Of a stretch of 50,592 nucleotides of DNA, positions 25,465 to 33,156 are shown in pieces. The notes below the pieces were generated by a model. The model searched no databases, had not been told where the DNA came from, and saw only the letters and a list, made by a program, of their open reading frames with translations. The position numbers and the translations under genes are program-made. The stretch covers positions 1 to 50,592 of the forward strand of contig MHBL01000134.1 of assembly GCA_001803235.1 (NCBI GenBank), written 5' to 3'. Origin of the DNA: Lentisphaerae bacterium RIFOXYA12_64_32 (GTDB lineage Bacteria; Verrucomicrobiota; Lentisphaeria; Oligosphaerales; YB12-FULL-65-16). Position 1 is the first letter of the stretch. Each line of letters starts with the position of its first letter.

Positions 25465-25800
25465 ATGGTCCCGCTGAAGGCGTGCCTGGCCGCTCTGACC
25501 GTCGCAGCCCTGGCGTGTGCGCAGGACGTACGCCCGGTCCTGGTGTATGATTTCGGCTGTCAGGCCAGGGGTGCGGTACGTGACCTCTCCGGGCGGGGAG
25601 CACACGGGATGCTCTTGAAACCGCTGGAGGCCGTTTGCGACCCCACGGGCCGGCCGGCGGCGGTGTTCGACGGCAGCTCAAGCGTGACCGCACGGGCCGC
25701 GGCGCACCTGGTCATGCGCGAGCAACTGACCGTCGACGTCTGGTTGCGGTACGACGGCCTCAGTGTTTGGGCCACCTGGCTCGCGGCAGACCGCCACGCC
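25465..25800 (+). pseudogene. 5' fragment of a secreted LamG-domain protein gene
   Basis: From ATG 25465 the frame encodes a signal peptide (MVPLKACLAALTVAALACAQ) and then the beginning of a concanavalin-like LamG domain: VLVYDFG, RDLSGRGAHGMLLK, AAVFDGSSSVTARAA and EQLTVDVWLRYDG. The similarity ends near 25770-25800, and the rest of the frame lies antisense to dapB and is unlike protein. It is likely the 5' stump of a gene similar to the 1308-residue LamG protein at 35.3 kb. A 7-bp hairpin (GCCGTCGAGACGACGGC) follows at about 25809-25825. Confidence 0.6.
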
Positions 25801-25890
25801 GCGAAAGGCAGCCGTCGAGACGACGGCGCTCCAGGGACGGGCTCCGTGGCTCAAGCCTCCCGAGACTACGGCAGGGCCGCGCGGTCGGGT

Positions 25891-26706
25891 TCAGGCTTCC
25901 CGCAGTCCGAGGACGTCCTGCATGTCGTAGACGCGGCCGGGGGCGGCGGTGGCCATGAATTTGAGGGCGCGGAGCGCGCCGTTCGCGAACGTCTCGCGGC
26001 TGGACGCCTTGTGAGTCAGCTCCACGCGTTCGCCGTCGGTGGCGAAGACCACGGTGTGGTCGCCGACCACATCTCCGCCGCGCAGTGCGTGCATGCCGAT
26101 CTCGCGCGCGGTCCGCGCGCCTACGATGCCATGCCGCCCGTGGCGCACGTCGTCGGCGTAGCTGCGACCAGTGGCGGCGGCAAGAACTTCGGCCAGGCGC
26201 ACCGCGGTTCCCGACGGCGCGTCCTGCTTGCGGCGGTGGTGCATTTCGACCACCTCGATGTCGTAGTTCGGCCCCAGGATATTGGCGACCTTCCCGCACA
26301 GGTGGAAGAGCAGGTTGACGCCGATGCTCATGTTCGGGGCCACGAACAGGCGTGCCCCATCCCGCGCCAGGGCCGCCATCTGCGCTCGGTCATCGCCGGT
26401 CAGGCCCGTGGTGCCGATAACCATGCTGACGCCGGCCGCCGCGCCGGCGCGAACCGTCTCGCGGGTGTTCTCCGGCACGGTGAAGTCGATCAGGCCGTCC
26501 GCGCCGCGCAGGAGTTCCGCCAGGTTCGCGGTGATGCGGACCCCGCAGGCCGGTACGCCCGCCACGCCACCCGCGTCCTGACCCTGCAGCGGTGAACCGG
26601 CGGCTTCCACGGCCCCGACCAGCTTCAGCGCCGGATCCTGCAGCGTCAGGGCGATCAACACTCGGCCCATGCGCCCGCCGGCGCCGACAATCACGGTGCG
26701 GATCAT
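25891..26706 (-). CDS. dapB: 4-hydroxy-tetrahydrodipicolinate reductase DapB
   Basis: A 271-aa enzyme of lysine and diaminopimelate synthesis, reducing HTPA with NAD(P)H. The nucleotide-binding loop is VGAGGRMGR (about 7-15), the dinucleotide-domain end is GTTGL, and the catalytic and substrate-binding stretch EVVEMHHRRKQDAPSGTA contains the conserved His, Arg, Lys and SGT. Length is typical. The start overlaps the ctpA stop by four bases, making it the third gene of glyS-ctpA-dapB. Confidence 0.97.
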   Translation of the reverse strand: MIRTVIVGAGGRMGRVLIALTLQDPALKLVGAVEAAGSPLQGQDAGGVAGVPACGVRITANLAELLRGADGLIDFTVPENTRETVRAGAAAGVSMVIGTTGLTGDDRAQMAALARDGARLFVAPNMSIGVNLLFHLCGKVANILGPNYDIEVVEMHHRRKQDAPSGTAVRLAEVLAAATGRSYADDVRHGRHGIVGARTAREIGMHALRGGDVVGDHTVVFATDGERVELTHKASSRETFANGALRALKFMATAAPGRVYDMQDVLGLREA

Positions 26707-28127
26707 TTCTTCTCGTCTCCCTTGTCCTGGCTCGGCTCCGGTTCCTTGTCGGAGTCCGTACCTTTCTTGGCGTCCGTTTCAGCGTCCTTGTTGACCCGGA
26801 GTTCCTTGAACCGTTTCTTCTGGGCCTTGCGGTAGACGTCGTAGCTCTTCAACGTGTCGATGGCCCGCTGCAGCTGCTGGTCGCGAAGGGGGCCCTTGGT
26901 GGTGTGTGGTGGCGTCCCTTCCGCCCCCTCCTTGGTGTCGGGAGACGTCTTGAGATCCTCGGGCGCCGGCAGGTCCATCCCCCGTTGGGCTTCGATGAAC
27001 CTCTTGAGTTCTTCCTCGGTGAGCTTGACTTCAATGTCGGGCTCGATGCCGTGCTCGTGGATGACTCGCTTGCTGGGGGTGTAGTACATGGCCGTGGTCA
27101 GACGCAGCGCGCTGCCGTCGGGCAGCTCAATGATGTTCTGCACCGAGCCCTTGCCGAACGACTTCTCGCCGATCAGCACCGCCCGGCCCCAGTCCTGCAG
27201 GCAGCCGGCCACAATCTCCGCCGCGCTCGCGCTGCCGCCGTTGATGAGGATCGCGACGGGCTTGTCCAAGAACTTGGCGGAGCGCGTCGTCTTGAACTCG
27301 CGCGCCTGCGACGGCTGCCGGCCCTGCGTGGACACGACCAGAGAATCGGTGGGCAGGAACATACTGGCCACATCGACGGCCGACTCCAGCAGACCGCCCG
27401 GGTTATTCCGCAGGTCCAGGACCAACGAGGTCGCCTTCTTGGCCACCAGTGCGTTCAGGGATTCTTCGAGCCGGTCCGCCGTCGGTTCGTTGAACTGTAC
27501 GATGCGGACGTAGCCCACGCCGTCTTCGAGAATGCAGTCGTCCTTCACGTTGACGACCGGGATGAGCGCCCGCTCGATCGTCATCTCTTTCGTTTCCCCG
27601 GTGCCGGGTCGGTGCACCGTGATGGTTACCGACGTACCGGGCTCGCCCTTCAGCAACTTCACCGTGTCGGAGAGCTTCAGGTCCCGTGTCGACGTGCCGT
27701 TGATCTTGATGATCTGGTCGCCGGCCAGAAGACCAGCCTTGCTCCCCGGCGTACCTTCGATGGGTGACACAATGGTCAATAAATCGTCACGGACCGTGAC
27801 GATGATGCCCAGGCCGCCGAACTGCCCCTCGGTTGACTCCATCATGTCGTTGTACTCGTCCGGTTCCATGAAGGCGCTGAACGGGTCCAGGGACGAAACC
27901 ATGCCGCGCAGCGCGTTGTAGATCAGGTCCGTGTAGTCGACTTTGCTGGGGTCGACATAGTCCTTCTGCAGCAGATGCAAGACCCGCATCATGACGCGGG
28001 TCTTCTCGAACGCTTCGCGTTCGCCGTTCGCCTCCGCCTCGACGGAGTAGACCTTCAGCCCGACCGCCAGGTTCGCGGCCAGAACGATCGCCAGAAGGAT
28101 CAGCCAGAACTTGCTGCGCTTCATCAT
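26703..28127 (-). CDS. ctpA: S41-family carboxyl-terminal processing protease CtpA
   Basis: A 474-aa exported serine protease that trims C-termini of envelope proteins. N-terminal signal anchor (about 7-27), a PDZ domain (about 97-183, with GGLGIIV and AGLLAGDQIIKING) and the S41 catalytic domain with VLDLRNNPGGLLESAV, the nucleophile motif GGSASAAEIVAG (Ser299/301) and general-base Lys326 in GEKSFGKG. A charged Lys/Glu/Asp-rich tail ends the chain. ATG 28127 follows TGGAGA; an adjacent ATG at 28124 is an alternative. It lies 17 bases after glyS and overlaps dapB. Confidence 0.95.
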   Translation of the reverse strand: MMKRSKFWLILLAIVLAANLAVGLKVYSVEAEANGEREAFEKTRVMMRVLHLLQKDYVDPSKVDYTDLIYNALRGMVSSLDPFSAFMEPDEYNDMMESTEGQFGGLGIIVTVRDDLLTIVSPIEGTPGSKAGLLAGDQIIKINGTSTRDLKLSDTVKLLKGEPGTSVTITVHRPGTGETKEMTIERALIPVVNVKDDCILEDGVGYVRIVQFNEPTADRLEESLNALVAKKATSLVLDLRNNPGGLLESAVDVASMFLPTDSLVVSTQGRQPSQAREFKTTRSAKFLDKPVAILINGGSASAAEIVAGCLQDWGRAVLIGEKSFGKGSVQNIIELPDGSALRLTTAMYYTPSKRVIHEHGIEPDIEVKLTEEELKRFIEAQRGMDLPAPEDLKTSPDTKEGAEGTPPHTTKGPLRDQQLQRAIDTLKSYDVYRKAQKKRFKELRVNKDAETDAKKGTDSDKEPEPSQDKGDEKK

Positions 28128-28144
28128 GGTTGGGTTTCTCCAGA

Positions 28145-29482
28145 TCACCCGGCGGGATGGATCCGCGCTTCCAGGTAGTTCGCAACCTGATCGAGGCCGA
28201 CGCGCTCCTGAGTCATGGTGTCGCGGTTTCGCACCGTAACGGCCTGATCCTCGAGGCTGTCAAAGTCCATCGTGACACAGAAGGGCGTGCCGATTTCGTC
28301 CTGGCGGCGGTAGCGTTTCCCGATCGTGCCGCCGTCGTCGTACTCGGCGCGGAAGCGGCGCTTGAGGTCGCGGTACAGGGGTTCGGCCTTCTCGTTCAGT
28401 TTCTTGACCAGGGGCAGGACGGCAACCTGCACCGGCGCCACGATGGGGGGCAGGCTGAGCGAAATCCGCAGATCTTCCTCTTTGCCTTCCTTCTTGGTCT
28501 GGGCCATGTCTTCGCGGTAGCCGTTGGCCAGCAGCGCCAGGCAGATGCGGTCCAGGCCGCAGGAGGTTTCGATCACGGTCGGGAAGAAGCGCTCGTTCTT
28601 CTCCTGATCGAAGTACCGCAGGTCCTTCTTCGAGTACTCGGCGTGCCGGCTCATGTCCCAGGTGCCGCGGTGGTGCACGCCCTCGATCTCGCCCCAGCCG
28701 AACGGGAACGCGAACTCGATGTCCAGCGCCGCCTTGGCGTAGTGCGCCAGCTTCTCGTGGTGCTGGATGCGCAGCACGTCCTCGCGGAACCCGAGCAGGT
28801 CACGGTAGAAACTCCAGCGCCGCTCGCGCCAGTACTCGTACCACTTCATCGCCTCGTCGTCGCGGCAGAAGAACTCCATCTCCATCTGCACGAACTCGCG
28901 CGAGCGGAACGTAAAGAAGCGCGGGTTGATCTCGTTGCGGAATGCCTTGCCTGTCTGCGCGATACCGAACGGCAGCTTCTGGCGCGCGGTGATCCGGACC
29001 TGTTCGAAATCGACGAAGATCGGCTGGCACGTCTCGGCGCGCAGGTATGCGGTGTGCTCGTCGTCGAACACCGGCCCGACGAACGTCTTCATCATCAGGT
29101 TGAACTCGCGTGGCTCGGTCATGTCCTTGGCGCCGCAATCGGGGCAGACCCCGGGTGTCTCGAGCTGGTCGACGCGGTAGCGCTTCTTGCACTTCTTGCA
29201 GTCGGTCATCTTGTCGCTGAACTGGTCCAGGTGCCCGGACGCCTTCCAGACCATGGGGTTGCAGATGATGGTGGAATCGAGCCCGACCACGTCCTCGCGG
29301 TCCTCGACCATGTATTTCCACCACAACCCCTCAACGGCGCGGCGCAGGGTCACGCCGTAGGGGGCATAGTCCCAGAAGCCGTTGATGCCGCCGTAGATCT
29401 CCGAACTCTGGAAGATGAAGCCGCGGCGCTTGCACAGCGCCACGAGCTTTTCCATGGTGTCGTTCTGTTTGTCGGTACTCAT
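28145..29482 (-). CDS. glyS: Glycyl-tRNA synthetase, single-chain (alpha2) type
   Basis: A 445-aa class II synthetase of the eukaryote-like one-chain type rather than the alpha2beta2 type. Near the N-terminus are the FIFQSSEIYGGINGFWDYAP motif 1 region and an insertion with two CxxC pairs (CKKC and CPDCGA), a probable zinc site. Motif 2 lies around FRNEINPRFFTFRSREF, and the C-terminal anticodon-binding domain covers roughly residues 345-445 (VAPVQVAVLPLVKKLNEKAE). ATG 29482 agrees with homologues; longer frames upstream are unlike the family. It starts the glyS-ctpA-dapB run. Confidence 0.97.
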   Translation of the reverse strand: MSTDKQNDTMEKLVALCKRRGFIFQSSEIYGGINGFWDYAPYGVTLRRAVEGLWWKYMVEDREDVVGLDSTIICNPMVWKASGHLDQFSDKMTDCKKCKKRYRVDQLETPGVCPDCGAKDMTEPREFNLMMKTFVGPVFDDEHTAYLRAETCQPIFVDFEQVRITARQKLPFGIAQTGKAFRNEINPRFFTFRSREFVQMEMEFFCRDDEAMKWYEYWRERRWSFYRDLLGFREDVLRIQHHEKLAHYAKAALDIEFAFPFGWGEIEGVHHRGTWDMSRHAEYSKKDLRYFDQEKNERFFPTVIETSCGLDRICLALLANGYREDMAQTKKEGKEEDLRISLSLPPIVAPVQVAVLPLVKKLNEKAEPLYRDLKRRFRAEYDDGGTIGKRYRRQDEIGTPFCVTMDFDSLEDQAVTVRNRDTMTQERVGLDQVANYLEARIHPAG

Positions 29483-29620
29483 GCGCGATGTGGCTCCAAT
29501 CATGGGACTGCTGCGCGTCTTCTGCGTCGCCCGCCCGCGCGGGCAGCGCTGACACGCCCGTTGCGGTAAGGAAAGGGTTAACATAGCACGCGGGCGAGCG
29601 CTCACAACGCCAGGTGCGGC

Positions 29621-29728
29621 TCACGGCGCGGCGCCGACTTCGACCTCGGCCCAGCCCGGCCAATTCGGACGGGATGTCGATGACCAAGCCATCGGCCTCG
29701 CGTTTCGCTGGCAACTCCTTGGCAGGCA
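29621..29728 (-). pseudogene. Remnant of a heparinase-like gene 3' end
   Basis: Read on the minus strand this encodes AKELPAKREADGLVIDIPSE followed by LAG and then, after a ~4-base frame-breaking deletion, WAEVEVGAAP and a stop. It matches the last ~36 residues of the 1366-aa protein at 43801-47901 (KELTAKRDAEALVIDIPSEL, then WTDIEIGTAP). Only this tail is present, about 18 bases after the pseudopilin stop codon. It is a decayed paralogue or a scar of recombination. Confidence 0.75.
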
Positions 29729-29746
29729 CGAAAGGGCAAGGGATGA

Positions 29747-30493
29747 TTACGGATGGTCGATAAAGGGCGGTGCAGTCTGCCAGTCGCTCCAGTACTTCAG
29801 GCGGTTCGCGTCGGCATATGATAGCAGTCCGTAGAGCGTTGCGTCAGGGTGGTACGAGTAGATCATTCCCATGCTACGGCCTTCCACGTGGGAATCGCCA
29901 AACAGGACGTTCATGGCGCGAATGTGCCGGAACTCGAACGACCATGGCCAGTAGTAGGAGCCGGCCCAGCTCAGATCGCCCTCGTGCAGCACGGAACACT
30001 TGGTCGGGTCCGGCTTCTTGTTCAGGCGTTGATGATCGCCATAGGTGGCGCCGAAGGCGTTGAAGTTGTACCCGTAGGAGAGCCAGCCGCCGTTCCCGGG
30101 GCCGTTCATGCCCACCCGCTCGATGTGCGCGGTGTCGACCCACCCGTTGTACGCGTTCCCTTTCTGGTTCGCGGGGCAGAAGAGCGCGGACCGGCAACCG
30201 GGCACTGAGCCGCCGAGGTACGAGGTGGTGCAGCCGACCCAGCCGGCGTTCGAATTGGTGAGGGGACTTACCGCTGTGAGCGCGTACTCGGTGGGCATGT
30301 AACCGTCCTGATCGTCCACATACATGTGGAACGCGAGGCCTACCTGCTTGAGATTGTTCCGGCAGCTCGCGCGCATTCCGGCGTCCTTCGCGTTCTGCAG
30401 CGCCGGCAGAAGCATGCTTGCCAACATTGCGATGATGGCGATAACCACCAGCAACTCGATCAACGTGAAAAGGTCCCTGTCGTGCCGGCGCAT
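29747..30493 (-). CDS. Pseudopilin-type protein with prepilin N-terminal motif
   Basis: A 248-aa type II secretion/type IV pilin-like protein. The prepilin motif is [20 protein letters not shown] (from about residue 8), followed by [20 protein letters not shown] and [20 protein letters not shown]. The C-terminus has a DUF1559-like [16 protein letters not shown] segment. The residue before Phe is Leu, not the Gly normally needed by prepilin peptidase, a feature I associate with Lentisphaerota. Proteins of this kind are present in many copies in such genomes, usually beside glycan-degradation genes, as here. ATG 30493 is supported by GGAGG about ten bases upstream. Confidence 0.88.
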   Translation of the reverse strand: MRRHDRDLFTLIELLVVIAIIAMLASMLLPALQNAKDAGMRASCRNNLKQVGLAFHMYVDDQDGYMPTEYALTAVSPLTNSNAGWVGCTTSYLGGSVPGCRSALFCPANQKGNAYNGWVDTAHIERVGMNGPGNGGWLSYGYNFNAFGATYGDHQRLNKKPDPTKCSVLHEGDLSWAGSYYWPWSFEFRHIRAMNVLFGDSHVEGRSMGMIYSYHPDATLYGLLSYADANRLKYWSDWQTAPPFIDHP

Positions 30494-30959
30494 TTGTTTC
30501 CGTCCTCCAAGAGGGGAACGCTCGCTGCGTTGGTTTGCCCGCGGAACGCGGAAAAGAGGCATGCATCGTCGTTAGCCGCTGAACCTGTTCACCTGCCGCG
30601 CGAGGCGGCAGGGGTCCGCACCCCTACAGGTTGCGGTAGGTTGCGTCAAGTGGATACCCCCATTTCGTGTATTCCGCACAATACGAATTGCACCGCGGAA
30701 TGTCAAGGCCATAGCACCGCATGACGTGTGCCATGCGGCAGTCCCGGGCGAAACGCCAGACTCAGCGCACGTCGCCTCGTGTTGGGCATCGAGGCTGACG
30801 ACACTCCGTTCGGTGCGAAATGATTCGACGGGCACTGGAGCCGGAGCGTCGCTCGAATGTCGAAAGATTCCGGTTGCGGTTGATGAATTCATAATTGATG
30901 TTATCTATATCATAGATTAGTTTCTACAAGTATCAACCGTGCCGCCAAGGATTTTCTGG
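30494..30959. other. Divergent regulatory region between pseudopilin and regulator genes
   Basis: A 466-base gene-free region. A small GC hairpin (GGGGTCCGCACCCC) is at about 30613-30626. The 70 bases before the regulator are strikingly AT-rich for this genome and hold the palindrome at 30903-30917. Both flanking genes would be transcribed away from this region, so it is the natural control point of the polysaccharide locus. Confidence 0.55.
30903..30917. promoter_or_regulatory. AT-rich palindrome, candidate operator
   Basis: ATCTAT-ATC-ATAGAT is a perfect inverted repeat lying about 43 bases before the GntR/LacI-type regulator gene. Its position suits autoregulation, but no promoter elements are clear enough to name. 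Confidence 0.35.
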
Positions 30960-32117
30960 ATGAGTCGTCCCGCACCGGTTTCATTGCGAGGAATCGCTCG
31001 GCCACGCAGCGGCGTCAGTCTGCAACGGCAGATTACGGACGCTCTCCGTAACTTGGTCGCGGCCCAACACCTCCCGGTCGGCAGCCGGTTTCCTTCGACT
31101 CAGCAGCTCATGCGCAAGTTCGGCGTTTCGCACATGACCATGCACTTGGCGCTGGATGCCCTGGTGCGTGAAGGCTGGCTGGTCCGGCACCGCGGCAAAG
31201 GCACGTTTGTGGCCTGCAATTCCGCGCCTCGCGCCTGCCCCTCGCAAGCGCGTTTGGCGCTGGTACTTCCCCCTCAGGACGACATCCGTCGGGCGAATTC
31301 CGAGGACACTGTGCTGGGCCTGCTTTACGGGGCCCAGGCGGGCGCTCAAGGCCGTGATGCCAACCTGGCGATCGAGACGCTGAATTCATCCAGCCCAGGG
31401 ACCCGGGAAGTGGACCAGATGGCGGAACATCTGCTCCGTTCTTACGACGGATGTCTTTTCGTCAGCAACCAGTTCCGGCAATTGATTGCCAGGATACATT
31501 CGCACCTGCCCTTGGTGATCATGTGCGAGGATTCGCGGGAATATTCGACCGTCAGCAGCACCCGGAGCGACGCGCTGCGCCTGGCGGTGGAGCACTTGCG
31601 TGACCACGGCTACCAACGAGTGGGGTATCTGGGCCGGCTGCGAGATCCAAGCGAGACCAAGCACCTGCTCTTCTCCGAGTATGTGGAAAAGCTCCAATTG
31701 ACCACCCGCCCGGAATGGTTTTGCGACCTGCCTGCGCAGGTGGAGACGGAAGAGCCCATCGGGCAGTTCCTCCGTCAGGGGGCACGTCCCCGGGCCGTTT
31801 TCATCGACAACTACGCCAAGGCCGAAGCCGTCGTGCGGGTGATGGAGATGGAAGGATTACGCGTGCCTCAGGATATCGCCCTCATCACCTACGGGGTCAG
31901 GCCCTCCTGCGTTTCCTACCCATGGCTGGCCATGGTGGAATCCCCCGTGTTTGAGGTCGGCCGGGAAGCGGTGCGGCTGCTGGATCGGTTGATTCGCCAC
32001 GAAGCGGTGTCTCCCGGCTCGCGCACGGTTCCGCCGCGTCTGGTCCCGGGGCGCTCCTGCGGTTGCCCGGAAGCCGCCGCGGCAGGCCGTGGCGCGGGAC
32101 CTCCGGGCCCGCAGTAG
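30960..32117 (+). CDS. GntR-type DNA-binding, LacI-type sensing transcription regulator
   Basis: A 385-aa regulator. Residues about 20-85 form a GntR winged helix-turn-helix (LQRQITDALRNLVAAQHLPV, GSRFPSTQQLMRKFGVSHMT, EGWLVRHRGKGTFVA). Residues about 95-355 form a LacI/periplasmic-binding sensor domain (ARLALVLPPQDD, DGCLFVSN, VEHLRDHGYQRVGYLG, RAVFIDNYAKAEAVVRVMEM). This AraR-like fusion typically releases DNA on binding a sugar. ATG 30960 follows AAGGA; GTG 30939 is an alternative. The last ~15 residues and the stop codon are encoded by repeat copy D, so the natural C-terminus may have been replaced. It probably controls the flanking polysaccharide genes. Confidence 0.87.
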   Translation: MSRPAPVSLRGIARPRSGVSLQRQITDALRNLVAAQHLPVGSRFPSTQQLMRKFGVSHMTMHLALDALVREGWLVRHRGKGTFVACNSAPRACPSQARLALVLPPQDDIRRANSEDTVLGLLYGAQAGAQGRDANLAIETLNSSSPGTREVDQMAEHLLRSYDGCLFVSNQFRQLIARIHSHLPLVIMCEDSREYSTVSSTRSDALRLAVEHLRDHGYQRVGYLGRLRDPSETKHLLFSEYVEKLQLTTRPEWFCDLPAQVETEEPIGQFLRQGARPRAVFIDNYAKAEAVVRVMEMEGLRVPQDIALITYGVRPSCVSYPWLAMVESPVFEVGREAVRLLDRLIRHEAVSPGSRTVPPRLVPGRSCGCPEAAAAGRGAGPPGPQ

Positions 32118-32244
32118 GGTGCGTCGGTTCGTCCCGAACCGAGGCCCTCGGCCGGGGACCGGCCGGCGCACCCTGCTTCGGCGCGGGACGCGCCGAGCCA
32201 CCGCGGCCGTACTTCCGCGAGGCCGGGTCTACCCGCACAGGTCG
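32081..32244 (+). repeat. Dispersed GC-rich palindromic element, copy D
   Basis: Forward, apparently full-length copy. Head GGCCGTGGCGCGGGACCTCC; left arm GCGTCGGTTCG within GTAGGGTGCGTCGG; centre GAGGCCCTCGGCCGGGGACC; right arm CCGGCGCACCCTGC; tail CCGCGGCCGTACTTCCGCG then CCCGCACAGGTCG. It overlaps the 3' end of the regulator gene. Confidence 0.85.
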
Positions 32245-32283
32245 AAAAACAAGTCCCAACTGCTATAGCGAGATTCAATCACC

Positions 32284-32988
32284 ATGAAAACCAAGTGGCC
32301 AATCAACTCGTGGTTCCGCGCCATCCAGCTTGCCTGGTTGGCGTGGCCCCTTGCCGCCATGGCCGGCGACGGGACGAATGTGCTGAAGAACCCCGGCTTT
32401 GAAGAGGAGACCAAGGTGTCCAGCGAGGCGTTCCGAAAAGCCGCTGCCGTTCTCATCGAACACGGCGTCCGACTGCCCGCGGGCGATCCCGTGGTGATGC
32501 CCGCCGAGGTTTACGTCAACCCGGATGACGGGTGGAAGTTGGTCAAATCGGAGGCGGCATTCGCGTATGTGCAGGGCCAGCCCGGGGCGGAGGTGCACAC
32601 CGGACGGCGGGCGATCCACATTGTCTCGCCGAACGTTTCCGTGGGTACGGCCGTGGGGGGACAGGTGGACGTGGTGGAGGGATTCGCCCTGGATGAGAAG
32701 GCCGTTCAGATCGACACGGCCTGTCTGGTGACTTTCTACGCGAAGGGGGCGGCTACTGTGGGGGTTGAGGCGTACCTGTACGATCGCGGCCACCAGGGCG
32801 TGTATGGGCAGAGGCACGCGGATAGCCTCAAGGTGGAGCCCGTCACGATCCAGGTCGATGACCAGAACCAGTGGAAGGCGTACCGTGCGACTCTGAAGAT
32901 CACCAACCCCGACGTGACCTCAATTCTTTTCGTTCTCCACGTCAAAGGCGAGGTGGCGATCGACGATGTGACGTTTCAACCCAAGTAG
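32284..32988 (+). CDS. Secreted carbohydrate-binding-module-like protein
   Basis: A 234-aa secreted protein. The signal peptide runs to about residue 26 (IQLAWLAWPLAAMA, then GDG). The mature part resembles a CBM4/9-type jelly-roll: it opens NVLKNPGFEEE and closes FVLHVKGEVAIDDVTFQPK, the usual first and last strands of such domains. There is no catalytic domain. It probably binds polysaccharide at the cell surface or outside it. It sits between the regulator and a glycoside-hydrolase-like gene on the same strand. The exact CBM family is uncertain. Confidence 0.75.
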   Translation: MKTKWPINSWFRAIQLAWLAWPLAAMAGDGTNVLKNPGFEEETKVSSEAFRKAAAVLIEHGVRLPAGDPVVMPAEVYVNPDDGWKLVKSEAAFAYVQGQPGAEVHTGRRAIHIVSPNVSVGTAVGGQVDVVEGFALDEKAVQIDTACLVTFYAKGAATVGVEAYLYDRGHQGVYGQRHADSLKVEPVTIQVDDQNQWKAYRATLKITNPDVTSILFVLHVKGEVAIDDVTFQPK

Positions 32989-33156
32989 GCAGGGCCAGGC
33001 CAATTCCGGCTGGCGGGTTGGTCGATTTGCCCAACGCGGCGCCAAGGCGGCCCGCGAGGACCCGCCTTCGCCCCAAGTTGGCTACGGCGGGCAAGCTGCG
33101 GGCGCTCCAGCTCGGATGGATCACGAAACGTGGCACCCGGAATCTGAGACCAGACC

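Noticed and set aside
25261..26595. 444-codon plus-strand open frame
   Set aside because: It is translation of repeat copy C, then the LamG stump, then the antisense strand of dapB. Only 25465-25800 has protein-like character.
32118..32283. A riboswitch in the leader of the CBM gene
   Set aside because: The folded element there is repeat copy D, shared with three unrelated contexts, so it is not a gene-specific riboswitch.
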